A DNA stretch of 64,000 nucleotides from Solicoccozyma terricola (Eukaryota > Basidiomycota > Tremellomycetes > Filobasidiales > Piskurozymaceae): contig BCLD01000008.1 in the NCBI GenBank assembly GCA_001600875.1, positions 491,216-555,215 of the forward strand. The letters run 5' to 3'. This document shows, one piece after another, positions 23,448-36,400 of this stretch; position 1 is the stretch's first letter, and the number at the start of each line of letters is the position of its first letter. The notes beneath the pieces are model-generated. The model saw only the letters and a program-made list of their open reading frames with translations. It was not told the DNA's origin and made no database searches. The position numbers were made by a program, and so were the translations under genes.

Positions 23448-23909
23448 TGTTGAAAAGGGGTGAAGCTATGGTGTGTTGGGTGGGTGGGTGGGGGATGTGT
23501 GTTGCAAGACGTGTACGGGATACAACGACGCAATCCGACTACCGGCCACCTCGACTGTTCCCTGGACTTGCTCCACCTGAGGATTGAATTGATAGGAGAC
23601 TGTGACGTAAGCGATCGTTGGTCGGGGCCAGGGCTAGATTGATTACTAAGCCATTCGTCGCCACCCCGCTCCCCCCCTCCCCCGCCCCGCCGCCGCCTTG
23701 GAAATAGTCTAATTGAGTTTTACATTATTACAAGCGGTTGGCTTGGCGCCCTCCACCCTCCCTCAAGCTGCTCAATAGTCTCTATAACCAACCGTCACAA
23801 CTACAAGCGTACATCTGTCCTATCGCGTCTATATCACCAATCTTGGGAACGGATTTACTACCTTTGCTTTACTACAAAAAGTCATTTCGAGCTCCTCACC
23901 CCTCACCCC
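23448..23909. promoter_or_regulatory. Intergenic spacer: CRAL-TRIO promoter and EAF7 3' end
   Basis: 462 bases between two minus-strand genes. It contains a C-rich segment (about 23660-23695) and otherwise unremarkable sequence. No gene is supported. Confidence 0.45.
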
Positions 23910-25602
23910 TCATCCCCCATTCCGAGAATTCGATCTCCCACGAGAAGATATCGATCTACTTGTCGTTCCTCTCTCTCGATCACCAACTTTTACATTACCT
24001 CTTCCATTTCTAGAAGATGAATAACCACGAGTTGTCGAATCAGATCGTCGTGATAATCCATCCAATTCGTCTTCCGAGGTTTGACAGGTAGGCGTGGTTT
24101 GGTTGAGATCGATGTCGTTTCCGACAGGAGGACTTGTTCTTATCGGCCGACGACGACGAGGTCGACCGGGTTCATGTTTTTGTGGTGATTCATTGATATC
24201 GGATTCTGATTGGTCTTCCTTCTCTTGAGGAGTAGCCGGGTTCGTTCGTTCGTGTCGGCGCTTTCGTTCAGGAGGTCGAGCAGGATCATCAAGTGAAGGT
24301 GATTTGATCCTCTTCTGACCGCGCGTGTGGACGAATCCCTTGATGCCGCCAGCCTTTTTCATAGATTCTTCATTATTGTCTAATTGTTGCATTTGGGGGT
24401 CTGAAACGTCCTTTTCTCGTCGTCGATCTTCACCAATGTGCGTATCGCCGTCCTCTTCAATGCCATTCTCAACAATCCCAACCAACCTGTCTACCACCAA
24501 AGATTTATCTTCATCTTCAACCTTGACCCGACCGAAATCAAACCTCTCTACACCTCTCGCTCCAACTCCTGCTCTTTCATAAACCTCTTCAAACCATCCT
24601 GAATCAATCTCTCCATCATCCTCATTCCACAAATCCACTTTCAACGTCGAACCTCTCCCAATCTCTCCTCTAAACCCAATCGGTAACCCGAATTCCTTCT
24701 CCCAAAACGGAGAATTAATCAAATCAGCGGATTTCGAACCGGATGGAAGGGAATTCGACGCTGATGGGTTCACTACGATAGATGTAGGAATCGCTCGACG
24801 ACGTTGTCCATCACCACTGAGACGAGGTGGTTTAGCCAGCTGCTGTTTGTTGGTGGGATGAGCAGGTGGTTCTTCCCGACCAATTGATTGATATTGTCTA
24901 CCACGACCCTTCAGCGTAACGGTTTCATCGACATTGTTACCATTCGTACGATCGGTTCGAGGTGTGGGTGGGATAGGAGATAAAGATGGTGATCTTTTGA
25001 TATCAGGTGTTTTGTGACGAGAAGACCTTCGATCGCGGAGAAGGAGAGGATTGGATGATGGAGTTGGAGTTGGAGAACGATTCAGAGTCGCAGTAGGGAG
25101 TGGAGATAGTGAGCGTGGAGATGTGGGGAAAGGGATCGCGTCTGTCGTTGACTGGTAACGGATAATCGATATGGAAGACGACCGAGTACCGCACAGAGAG
25201 GGGTATGTACTCACCATATTATCCAACTCTTCTACATCATACATCTCTTGCATTCTCAACCACAGCTCAGGGAATGGAATAATCACACCAGTCATGTCCA
25301 ACACCGATTTCTGAACGGCGATCATCCTGAAATGTTTGTGGATACCGACTGGCAGTAAGAGTCGTGTTCAGCATGTGTGATCCTCTGCCTACTGATCTCT
25401 TAACGGAGACGAGAGCCGAGCAAATCACCTGGTCGTATCGAAGCCAAGCCCTGTAAAAATGCTATATCCCTGTTTAAAAGTTTACGAAACGATCTACCTC
25501 AGTTACCGCGATTAACATCATCATCGACCGGACAAGGACGTACAACTCGGCATCACTGACACCATTCGATGTGGAGACTAGCTCTTCATCCACGAACGAC
25601 AT
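23910..25602 (-). CDS. EAF7: NuA4 subunit Eaf7 (CT20/MRGBP family)
   Basis: Subunit of the NuA4 histone acetyltransferase complex (human MRGBP). The conserved CT20 region is built from three exons: MSFVDEELVSTSNGVSDAEL (start ATG 25602) through VRSMMM; DIAFLQGLASIRP (about 25439-25478); and VGIHKHFRMIAVQKSVLDMT with GVIIPFPELWLRMQEMYDVE (about 25210-25340). The joined LASIRPVGIHKHFRM matches the family signature GLRPVGIHKHFRM. The first donor is GTTAAT after ATGATGAT, which keeps the phase. A long charged, Ser/Arg/Pro-rich tail follows, containing INSPFWEKEFGLPIGFRGEI and basic patches such as PGRPRRRRPIR. The tail ends RSNSRNGG at 23910. EAF7 proteins usually have such disordered tails. Identification rests on the N-terminal 100 residues. 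Confidence 0.82.
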
Positions 25603-26279
25603 GCGAGCTTCATGTGAGGTGGGGGAGAAGAGCGTGGTGAAAATGAAGGCGAGACGAGTGTGTGTGCTGACCGAAAAGGTGAGCGAGTGAGCGAGTGAGC
25701 TGGTGGATGGGGGAGAGTAACCTGACAAGGCCGGGCCTCGGGTCGTTGGGTTTGACCACGCGCCCGGGGGGAAAGGGAAAGGCTGACGTCATCACTCAAT
25801 CCACAGTCTACATCTCCATCGTGTAAAGAAGTCCTCGATGCAGCTGCAGCTCCCAGAATTATGGCGAATAATTATCATATGATCTGCACTTGGGGGGTTA
25901 ATCATTATAGATCATGGAGATGTTGGCAACCTCATCGTTGAATCACATCGATCCCCTTTGCATGTTGTGATCTGATTGTGCTTGGGCAGATTTGATCTAA
26001 TCCGCAGGGCTATGATATGATAACTTTGACAAGGAAACCCCCTATTCTCAACAGCGAAGAGCATCAAGTCTGAATGGTCATATCATTTACCATCCTTCAA
26101 TCATCAGTGAAATGTATATGCAGTGATAACGCAAAGAATCCACCCCAGAACGGAACGGACATACAACGAGACTAAAAATAATACACCGCTTAGACCAGCA
26201 TCTCCTCATCCAGAATCATTCCACCCGAGACGTAGGCGTAACATTGCGAAAAGCCCTCGATAGCAGAGAAGAAAGGGTT
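25603..26279. promoter_or_regulatory. EAF7 promoter / ATG12 3' region
   Basis: 677 bases between two minus-strand genes. The half next to ATG12 is AT-rich, with repeated GATC/ATCATGATC-like words at 25860-26010, unlike the surrounding sequence. No gene is supported. Confidence 0.45.
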
Positions 26280-27006
26280 TCATCCCCAGGCTTGAGTCGT
26301 ACTGAATGGCAGGGAAAGGAAATCATTCGTCAATCATCCATCTGAATCGGGGGATAACAGAGGCGAAGTCCTATACAGTTGACTTACGAATAGTTGACTA
26401 TTAGATGACCATCGGTAGCAAAACACTGAGAGTATTTGGGATTGGATGTGTTGGCCGTGGGAAGTCATATCGTATAGGTAGACGAGGGATCTCACCTTGA
26501 ACAAATTTGCGACTGTATCATCCGGAGCAGGCGAGAATGCCGCGTTGATGTAGCAGAACTAAAGGGGGGAAGAGGGGGGGGGGGGGGGAATGGGGCGTAA
26601 ACAAGGAGATCAGCACCCAGATGCAGAAACCTTGTACTCCGAATCTTCCTAATCGTCTCATGGTTCAAGTTTGAACATCCTCGATCACTCGACTCACCAA
26701 AGGCTCACCACCTTTCCACCCCAGCTCCTTTCTCAGGAAAACCATGACAGCTTGAAATCGATTACTAGCTGTTATCTTGTAATAGTTCTGCTTCATGATC
26801 GGTGCCGAACCGACGGATTTGAAGCGAACGATGACTGTGTGTGTGAGAAGGGCGTCAATGTAATATGAAGAGAGAAGAGGTGGGAACACGGGCACTGGAC
26901 TAGGACGGATCGTGATTCCCAACTCACCCTTCGATGCATCCTTGACCTTGTAAGCGTCCAGTGCCTCCTGTGGCGTCAGAGGTTGGATGGTGGGTTCCGA
27001 TGCCAT
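26280..27006 (-). CDS. ATG12: Autophagy ubiquitin-like protein Atg12
   Basis: Ubiquitin-like modifier conjugated to Atg5 in autophagosome formation. MASEPTIQPLTPQEALDAYK forms a short head. The ubiquitin-like fold reads VIVRFKSVGSAPIMKQNYYK, ITASNRFQAVMVFLRKELGW, KGGEPLFCYINAAFSPAPDD and TVANLFKCFATDGHLIVNYS. The protein ends TTQAWG followed by TGA (26280-26282), so the essential C-terminal Gly of Atg12 is present and, as in all Atg12 proteins, needs no processing. At least four exons. The intron before FCYINAAF carries a G-run (26574-26588), read as C in the transcript just upstream of the TTTAG acceptor. The ATG at 27004-27006 is preceded by an ambiguous base and a G-run in the 5' leader. 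It is divergent from ARO7. Confidence 0.93.
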
Positions 27007-27508
27007 GGCNGGGGGGGGGGGGGGGGTGAAGTGATGGGGTGGCCAACTAGCTATCTGTGGGTGCTTGAACAAGGATAGGGGTGAACGAGACTGGCTGCCA
27101 CGTAATCAATCACACACGTGACAGGAGGGGCTACGAGGCACGTGTCAGCTTATGTTCTTTTTTTCAATTCACCCGTATCCTTCGGCCCATCGGCGACTAG
27201 CCGGATCAGACGTACGCACTCCCCCCCTCCCCCTTCAACTCTCCATCCGCTCCTGCCCTCCTTCTCTTCTTCTTCTTCATCAAAAAGCACACCCTCAACC
27301 TCTGCCATGCGACTCTCCCTCTCCCTCTCGTCGGTATCTCTGCGGAGTTGCGGGCGTTGGGGAGAACTGGGAGTTTTATTGTCGTGCTCAGTTGGGTGGT
27401 CAGAACGTGGGATTGCCCCATAAGCATTTTCATATAGGAAGCTCCGGCCTGACGAAATACTAAATAGAGGATATAAGGAGTGCTCAAGAACTTGCGATAT
27501 TTGATAAT

Positions 27509-27548
<40 letters not shown>

Positions 27549-27918
27549 AAGAGAGTGGGAGACACAGAGAAATGGATTGTACTTTCCGTTTCACACTGCA
27601 GTGAATATTGAATCTTTGAATGACTGGAAGAATAATGAATTGACCTATACAAATGAACCCCTCGTCTGTACATCATATCTACCATACACCATGTCGGCCG
27701 ATACCCATATCCGATGAGATGGGAGTTGGCCGCAAACCTTGCCGGCCGGTCGTCCAAGACCGAAGCCGACGCGTCACAGAGTATCACTCAGTGGTCCACT
27801 TCCATACAAATCTCTGTTCCTTCCATTCATTTCTACTAGAATACGTCGCAGCGACTGTCGCCATTCCCTCCAAAGCAAGCTCCGTCAAGTGTCAATCGGT
27901 TGAGAGCACTCAGGCATC
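27007..27918. promoter_or_regulatory. Divergent promoter region between ATG12 and ARO7
   Basis: 912 bases. Contains an N plus a G-run at 27010-27026 in the ATG12 leader, an (AG)n at 27512-27543, and a CT-rich patch around 27220-27330. Open frames on both strands here are low-complexity and unsupported. The ARO7 leader lies just before 27919. Confidence 0.5.
27512..27543. repeat. (AG)n microsatellite
   Basis: About 16 AG units in the ATG12/ARO7 divergent intergenic region, flanked by degenerate GA-rich sequence to 27560. Confidence 0.95.
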
Positions 27919-29348
27919 ATGAACTTCACGACCGGGTCTTCCGATGAGGATCTATTGAGCTTGGATAAGATAAGGGGGACGTTGATCAGACTAGAAGACA
28001 CAATCATCTTCTGTGAGTAGTCGGTGAAAATTGTTCCCCAGTCGTACAGTGATGAATATTAAATCTGCGAATCTGCAAATACTGTGCACCCTACCACCCT
28101 CCCTTACTTCCATCCACAGCTCTCATAGAACGAGCGCAATTCGCATACAATCCTTGTATTTACCAACCTGGTCAATTCCCGGAATTGAAACAAATTGGAT
28201 TCGAAGGAAGTTGGTTGCAATGGTTTCTAGTCGAGATTGAAGGGTTTCATGGTGAGTAAAGGATGACATTGTCAATGCAAGCGCTGGAGGTTGTTTGGGA
28301 GGTGTATACTTTGGTGGAGGAACGGTGTCAGAGGAAGGTTGAATGGAAAAGGCTTGAGAAGCTGTTGCGCACCCGTATTCTGCGGAAAATCCGCTCGTCG
28401 AACTGCTGTCAACATGATCGCAAAGCAAGATGCCTACCGGCTGATTTACAACTTCCTGTCGACCCATGGGATCCAACTTCGTTTCTCTCATAACCCATCT
28501 TACCCGACTAATATCACATGCTTTTTCAACCTTTCCGACTGTAATAGCCAAAGCGAGACGATACACCAGGTGAATACAAACTGTTCGATTTGCTCCTGCT
28601 GCCCCAGCCTGACCCTCACATCTCCACTCTTAGTCCCGATGAACACCCTTTCACCCCAATCTCCAAACTCCCGCAACCCATGATCGCTGTCCAAGAGTAC
28701 CCACCTCTTCTACACCCTCAATCGACCTCTCACCCGTCTACGAACGTCAACGACCGGATATTGAAGTTCTACGTCGACACCATCGTTCCTGCAATAACAA
28801 AACGTGTCGTTTTGATGAAGAAGGACGCTGATGCGGATGATGGGAATTACGGAAGTAGCGCGACGAGAGATGTCGAGGTTCTACAAGCTTTGAGTAGAAG
28901 AATACACTTTGGTAAGTGGGAGAGGGGCGCCGGGCTGATTGGAGTATGAGAGTCGGGTCTGAAGCTAATCCTCTGATATTGCACAGGCATGTTCGTTTCG
29001 GAGAGTAAATTCAGAGAGGCACCTCACGATTTTATACCTCACATCCTTGCATCGCCACCGAACAAGGAAGCCCTCGCTGGCCTCATCACCAAGCCTGCGG
29101 TGGAAGCAGCCCTCCTCGTCCGACTAGGGAACAAGGCAAATATCTACGGACAGGAGCTCGATGCGCAGGGCAAGCCACTGCCGAACGATGCAGGAAGAGA
29201 AGGGAAGATCGACACGAACGAGGTCGTGGGACTGTACAGGGATTGGGTGATCCCCTTGACGAAAGATGTGGAAGTGGACTACCTCGTGCATAGACTGGAT
29301 GGTGTACCACAGGCACAGATAGATGCGTGGATGAATGGAGGCAAGTGA
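27919..29348 (+). CDS. ARO7: Chorismate mutase
   Basis: Converts chorismate to prephenate, the branch point to Phe and Tyr; monofunctional AroQ-class eukaryotic enzyme regulated by Tyr/Trp in yeast. [20 protein letters not shown] begins the protein, with the active-site Arg in [20 protein letters not shown]. An allosteric-region motif, HAKARRYTSPDEHPF, is created by splicing in a 22-nt exon (28548-28569) between introns 28252-28547 and 28570-28633. Then come [34 protein letters not shown] and [12 protein letters not shown] (the Arg and Lys equivalent to yeast R157/K168), and finally [19 protein letters not shown] (T242/E246 equivalents). The end, MNGGK at 29348, gives a length similar to yeast Aro7. 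The last intron is 28912-28986. All catalytic residues I can check are present. Confidence 0.95.
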
Positions 29349-29700
29349 AAAACGGTGTTGGAGACGTAGGAATATAGTATATGTAGGGTACCTATATGTA
29401 TGGAGGAGATCTAATCTGCATCCATCTCACGTGCTGTTGTCGCGTGACGCAAGACAATTTCCTAGTAGCAAGCAGGCCCAACCAACTCCGCTGACCATCT
29501 CACGACATCCTTTCAAAGTCCGACACCTCCTATATTGGCATTCCCCTAGCCTCGATCGGTACTCCAATCTCTTATTTGATCTGGCAGATCATGTCATTCA
29601 TCGGACTCATCGGAAAGTAATCATCCCAAAGGACTATTTTCCACCGGTTTCTCCTCTTGAAGACTAGACTGAAACTTGGGAGCCACTCGGAGCTTGGACA
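29349..29700. promoter_or_regulatory. ARO7 3' end and DUG2 promoter
   Basis: 352 bases between two plus-strand genes. No gene-like content or recognisable motif was found. Confidence 0.4.
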
Positions 29701-32700
29701 ATGGCGACATCGATAGAGAGCAGTCAAAGGGAACAGTCTGAAGGGGAAGCTTCAAGGGAGGACGATGAATATCTGCCACAAGGTGAGCACGTCAATCACC
29801 GTTGGTGATATATAAGTCGACTGCAAAAAAATCGTTGTGAGGGTCGTCAACCCCCTTCATTCTGTCAATTCGCACCTGTTATCTCAAGCTACAAAGTAGC
29901 TGGTATCCATTCAGAACATGTCACTGACGATTACCACTCTTCTCCCCACTCTCTACGTCGGCTTATCCACCCCTTCCTCAACCCGACCTTCGTCGCCTTC
30001 CTCACCCAATGGCTCCCGTTACCCATTCAACCCCCCAACCGACCACGGTGATCTCCCTACTCTGTTGCTGAACACATGTCTGGATGGTGCCTCGAACCCG
30101 GGTCAAATCTCCCCCCTTGCGGATCCAATCATTTCAGACAGTCTAAGTAGAAGTAGGATGGGACAGTTGCCGGTGTTGGAGCACATTCTGAACGTCGGGA
30201 ATGGCAATCCCTTGTGTTTGGGTGGGTGCAGGTGCCGCTGAGGAGAGACTTTTGATGTTGACGAACTCTTCTCACAACAGCGGCAGATGATCGGTACATC
30301 TATGCGGGTGTTCATTCACTCAGTAACGAGATCAACGTGAGTGGTTGTCATCTCGATCGATACTGGTCTGCATCACGCTGATGGCAGTTCCGTTTCACAG
30401 GTGTTCTCAAGAACATCCTTCCAGCTCGTCAAGAAGCTACTAGGACATGAAGGATCGGTACTAGCCTTGTTATACATCAAGGAGAAAGATTGGTTGTTGA
30501 GCTCGAGCAGTAAGTCTTGACGTATGAACCGGTTGCACGATTAAAGTTACTCATTGTTGAATGGTGCAATACCAGGTGATGGTACCATCAGAGTAAGTCG
30601 TTCGTTTGACTATATATACAGTTCTCCAATCTCATCTCCTGCTTTCAGATCTGGTCCACAGCCAACCTCGAATTTCTCAGCCTCATCACCCCATGTTACA
30701 ACTCATCGGGTGACATCTACTCCCTCGCATGGGATCCAAAAGGCTGTGGAACCCTCTACATGGGCTCTCAGTCTACTGACATTCAGTTCGTCAACTTTGA
30801 TTTCGGTGTAAAGTCGCACAGAAAAGATGGCGACGATAAGGTGGATAGTCGACCAGCACAAGCCCTTCGAAGTAAGAAGTTGGATATCAAGGGATTTTTC
30901 TCGACGGGATCACCAACAAGTGGGTCGAGACCGAATAGTCCAGCTGTTAGCGGTACTTCAACTCCAAAGCGCAACGTCATCGGCACTCGCGAGCAGGCCA
31001 GCGACGGTCTCCCAGAGTCGATCAATGTAATGGAGGATAACGTGATTTCATCGGCGCATTATGGCTACATCTATTGCCTACTGATCATCACGAGACCGGA
31101 TGGAGAAACGTTGTTGGTCTCTGGTGGTGGAGACTCGGACGTCAAGCTTTGGCGGTGCCGATCCGGTAAAGGACTGGAATATCTCCATACGTTCGAAGGT
31201 GACGGCACAGCTGGAGCGGTACTCTCGCTCTCCAGTCGAGACAGTCTTCTGTTCGGTGGTCTTCAAGGCGGTCAGATCAAGGTTTGGGATCTCGAAACTC
31301 GGTCGTGTATCCGGACGATTCTCGCGCATCGAGACGACGTCATGTCGATGATTTCCCTAGGGACTGACCTCTACACCGTGGCTGCTGACGGCCTTGCTCT
31401 CCGCTTCAATGACTCATTCGATTGTTCCGGAACATTTCAAGCACATGCAGGAGCGATCCTTTCGACTATAAGCGTGATGGATCAGCACGGAGTTCATCAA
31501 TATATCACCGCGGGAAACGACAGTTTACTTAAAGTGTGGAGATTACCAAATCAGGAGTCACTGCCATCGTCGAAGAACGACACGGCCACTTCTGATTCGG
31601 GCTTGAGAACGGAAGGCGACGTCATGCTCTACGCTCTGGCTAAACTCGTAGCAGTTCCAACGGTCAGCGACGATGCTCATCGCGAGCAGTGCCGACAAGG
31701 GGCACACCTTCTGCGCAAGATTCTTCTACAGATGGGCGCACAAGCCAAGCTGGTTGCGACGATCGAAGGCAAGAACCCGCTCGTCATTGCCACTTTCACC
31801 GGCAAGGAGACGCAAAAACAGCGCAAAAGGGTTCTCTTCTATGGCCATTACGATGTTCAACCTGCCGACAAGTCGAACTGGGATAGCGATCCTTTCACTC
31901 TTAGCGGCAGGGACGGGTACCTTCATGGTCGAGGAGTAAGCGACGACAAGGGACCGATAATGGCTATGGCGGCTGCGGTTGCCGCTCTGAGAGATCGTCG
32001 GGAGCTCAACGTCGACGTCGTCATGCTCATCGAAGGTGAAGAAGAGGCTGGTAGCGGTGGCTTTCAGCAGACAGTCCAGCGCTACAAGGAGGAAATCGGC
32101 GATATCGATTGCATACTCCTATCCAATTCCTCGTGGATAGGCGAGGACGATCCTTGCATCGTCTATGGTATGCGTGGCGTCATCTATGCTCGTCTCAACA
32201 TTGGAAGCGGTCGCGACGACATGCACTCGGGAGTTGACGGTGGGGCAGTGGATGAGCCGATGTCGGCGATGATACGTGTCCTCGGAGCTATCGGCAGTCT
32301 CAGTCTCCCTGGGTTTTTCGATGATGTCCTCGCTGATACCGAAGCAGAGCAAGAGGTGTATAGAGAGGTCGCCGCCGCAGCGGGTACATCGGAGAAGAGT
32401 CTAGCGAGTAAATGGAGGAGACCGACATTTTCGGTAGCCAACATCGTGACGAGTGCACCGAACAACAATACCATCATACCGAGGGAGGTGACAGCAAATG
32501 TGTCGTTCAGGCTAGTGCCGAACCAGGTAAGACAGAGTGTTCTATGTTCTCAGTCAAGGTTTTGATGAAGTCTCGATTTACAGAACGTGGATCGCATCGT
32601 AGAAACCTTCCAGGCCTTCTGCAAGGAGACTTTCGCAAAGCTTGGGACTGACATGTCTCTTACCGTGCGTTTACTGGGGCTTAATTCCTACACAAATGAT

Positions 32701-33202
32701 CCACTGAAAAGGCTTGCTTCTCTCCAGGTCGATGTTCCTCACCGCGCAAGCTGGTGGCTCGCTTCGCCCGAGAACGAATTCTTCAGGACCATGGAAGGAG
32801 CTATCAAGACGGTGTGGGATCAGCAGCCATTGAGGATCAGGGAGGGAGGCGTGAGTCATCCCTATGACGAACTACTGCCTTTATTGATACCATTTTCCTA
32901 CGACAGTCTATTCCGTCGATCCCGTTTTTGGAGAAGTTGTTCGAAGCTCCATGCGTGCATCTTCCTCTTGGACAGGTGAGCTAGACCGCAATGTTCATCC
33001 ATACACTCCCTCTAACATCGCAATAAACGCACAGCACTCTTCGGCTGCTCATCTAAGAAATGAGAGGTTACGACTGCTCAATCTGAGGTGGGTTCTCCGG
33101 GCAGTCTGCCAGGTCTGCTGTGTTTGCTAAAACCCTGACGATTGGCACAGGAATGGCAAGCGTGTCATCGAGGAGTTCCTTGCACAAGTAGGAAAGGACT
33201 GA
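29701..33202 (+). CDS. DUG2: Glutathione-degradosome subunit Dug2: WD40 plus M20 peptidase
   Basis: Two-domain protein that, with Dug3, breaks down glutathione in yeast. The N-terminal WD40 repeats include DDRYIYAGVHSLSNEIN, VKKLLGHEGSVLALLY, GDIYSLAWDPKGCGTLYMGS, TLLVSGGGDSDVKLWRCRSG and LLFGGLQGGQIKVWDLETRS (to about 31560). The M20 metallopeptidase domain starts at YALAKLVAVPTVSDDA (about 31630). It has ligands in VLFYGHYDVQPADKSNWDSD, HGRGVSDDKGPIMAM and LIEGEEEAGSGG, and DDMHSGVDGG of the lid/dimer domain; it ends RVIEEFLAQVGKD. The first exons are uncertain. ATG 29701 opens MATSIESSQREQSEGEASRE with an intron to about 29912. A second ATG at 29918 gives a different reading of exon 2. From GQLPVLEHILNVGNG (about 30160) onward the model is firm. 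Confidence 0.86.
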
Positions 33203-33412
33203 GGGAGGGAATATGTTGCCCCGAGATATAAATGACATACTTGAGCATGTGATCTATACCATCACCATCACCATGATCGCCACCGTCACCTTCATCCTGC
33301 TTAGTCAGCAGCGATAGTTCCCTTCAAAGTTGTGCGACCATCCATCCTTGCACCACCCATCCCCCCGAACTCTGATATCAGCTTGGCCCCCGTCGTCGAC
33401 GCCGTACTTGCC

Positions 33413-36400
33413 ATGGGTCGTGCAGATACTCCCACTAAGGACCGTGGTAAGCCGTATCAACGTAGTCCTCGAGATGGTACTCCTCAACGAGAGTCCGTAA
33501 GTAGTTTTCAGGTATCTACCGATGACGTTACGATGCTAATCGTTCTGCATGCCTCAGCCGGGTCTCCTCAAATCTTTGTTCAGTAAGATGTTGTCCCCTT
33601 TTAAAAGGAGTGATGATTCTCTGGCATCACCTGAGAAGATCGCGAGGAGGCTGACAGCGGGACCAGCAATAAATGATCAAGATGTATTTGGAGACTTGGA
33701 GCGGGGAACTCCACAGATGAATGGTGACGTGCATCGTGATCACAAGGCGGGACCCCCCAAGGAGAGATTAGAGAAGCAGGTGAGTGTACTTCTGATTCCC
33801 GACTCTGATGAGGTCGCTCATTTACCGAGCTACTCCCTCCTTGTCGAATCAGGAATCACCCATCGCTCCCATCCAATCCGCTCTTTCCTCGCTCGAACCC
33901 ATCTCACCCACCACTTCCACTCGACTCCTCTCCAATTTTCTCGCTCGGAAAGCTTCTCTTGGTCAAAGAGGTCAACAGACCATGGAAGAAGAAGCCGCCG
34001 TGAAGGAGCTGTTGCGGAGGGCAGAGGAGGATACTCCCAAGACTCCGAGGATCGGAATGAGGAGCGAGTCGAAAAACAGCGGGAGACGTTTGTTTGGACC
34101 GATTGGAGGGAGGGGGTTGACGAGGTCCGGATCAGCAGATGTCAATGTATCGTCGTTTGGTAGTAGGGAAGGGTTGGTGAGTCCAAAAAGCGCCACCCCA
34201 TGAGTGGTGACAATATGGCTGATGTCTTTTGTGGCACGCAGCATTCCTCTACCCCACTTCGCCATTCAGTCCTACTCAAAGCAACGGGTCAACCTCATCC
34301 CATCTCTGCCTCTCCGACAATTCCGTCTTTCTCTCTCTCAACGTCAATGTCCACGCCAACCCTGTCTCAACTTGCTCGGACACGCGCAAGATCGGAAGAG
34401 TCAGGAGTCCGGTTGAGTCCTGTGACCGGAAGGCCGGTGCTGGGTAGAACGCCGAGGAAATATGGTGGTCCGGGAATGGGAAGTGTTGGTGGGTCCCCTG
34501 CTCATGCGCGGTCGAGTGTTGCGCAGATTCTCTCAGGTAAGTCGCCAGTGCAAATACGCGGGGACGGCGGGCGTTTTCTAATGCTTTGCTATAGGTCGGA
34601 ACACATCTGGCGAATCATCAACCTCAAACCGAGCACCGCAACCTACTATCAACAAGTCGAGTCCTGCAAAGCTATCTGACGCTGCTTCGATCTTGGTCGA
34701 TATTCTGGCGAAGACAGCTGCAGAGAGCAAGGCAAAGGTGCGTCGGTCTGAAAATTGTGTTTGAGATGGAACACGATCTGATTGCGCTGCTCATCCGTAA
34801 TGCTCTGATAGACACCTCCTACCCTTATTAATCCATATGAACCACTCACATTCCACATAGGATCCTCCGGTTCTACTACCACTCCTCAACAATCGATTTT
34901 GAAAACAAGATCACGACCGTCCACCCTCGACAGAGCAAGAAGAAAAGACCTAGAGCAGGCGAATGAGAAGAGGGAGGGAGAGATGACTGGTGACAAAAGA
35001 ATGAGTGATTGGGAGTTAATACGGGTTGGGATGGGCAGTGACGAGAGAAAGAAGAAGGTGAGTGGCAGGATGACATCTTGCGCGTCCTCTTGCTTATACT
35101 ATTCCCTTCTGTCAAATATCAGCGATCTCGCATCGATGATGCACCCAAGCCACCGATACCCTCTGCGTCCTCCATCCAACCCGAGCACATGGAGGTCGAC
35201 TCCTCTCCAAGACGATCGGCTTCGCCCGATCGCTCTATCTCAGACGCATACCGCCCGTCGGAGAGGTTTATCGTCCCGCCTCTCGTGTCGAGTTCACCAT
35301 CGACTGTCACCTCTTCAACGACTCCTTTCACGTCGAAAGTTAACGCACCCACTTCAACTGCCTTTGATGTCATCATGCAAACTGTCAAGAGCTCGGTACC
35401 GAAACCGAGACCGGCTGAGCAGACGTTGTCGATTGCGCCAAAACCAGTTCACCCATTTAGCGATGGAACAAACTCGTCTCTTAGTCTCGGAAATACCGCC
35501 GAAAAACCTATTGCGAGCACGATCACATCGTCTGCATCCACGTCTACAAACCTCAAACCTTCCGCTGCGACCACACCTTCAGTCACAGCCGATACTAGTA
35601 CGCCGGCCGGCGCACCGATTCTTTCGTCTATGGACAGAATAGCTTCAATTCATCCAGCCACTCTCCCACTGTTCACGTTCGTTGCTCTCGCTCACGCGCC
35701 TGATCTATCAAAGGCTCTTCGAGGTGTTGGAAGTGTCATAATGAACGAGACGGACGAAACTCTGCAAAAATTCAGTTTCCTCGGAGAGCTCGAGGAGGAA
35801 AAGCGTGACGGTGATACCCCGACCACAAACGGATTCAAAGGTCATGATTCGATCTCAAAGACTTTGTCGACAAAAACACCACCTGCAGGATGGAAGTGTG
35901 ATCTCTGCGGATTGGTGTCGAGTGTGGGCAGTGTGAAGTGCGACATCTGCGAGGCTCCGAAACCTGGACAGTCGAAGCCGACGACCTCTTCAGGTCCTCC
36001 TGCGCCTACTACTGGATTCACTGGCTGGGGTGTAGCCACTGCTACACCAGTGTCTTCTTCTACATCGACCTCTTCGCCTTCCGGTTTCACTGGTTGGGGT
36101 TCAGCTCCAGCGGTGAAACCTGCAGGATGGAAATGCGGAACGTGTGGCCTTGTGTCGAGCCCATCGAGCGTCAAGTGTGATATCTGTGAAGCTCCGAAAC
36201 CAACGAGCTTGACGAACAACGGCACGACAACTTCAGCCCCCTCTGGATTCGCAGGATGGGGATCTGGGTTGAATGCGGCACCGTCAGCTCCTGCGTTGGC
36301 CACGCCATCATCAACAACTGGGGGAAGCCACGAGAAATGGAAATGTGGACTGTGTGGATTGATGAGCGGTGGGTCGAGTGTGAAGTGTGATGTGTGCGAT

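Noticed and set aside
25860..26010. AT-rich GATC-rich segment as a mobile-element remnant
   Set aside because: No terminal repeats, target-site duplication or transposase-like frame was found.
27206..27787. 193-codon frame on the minus strand between ATG12 and ARO7
   Set aside because: It spans an (AG)n microsatellite read as Ser-Leu repeats, and nothing resembles a protein family. Treated as intergenic.
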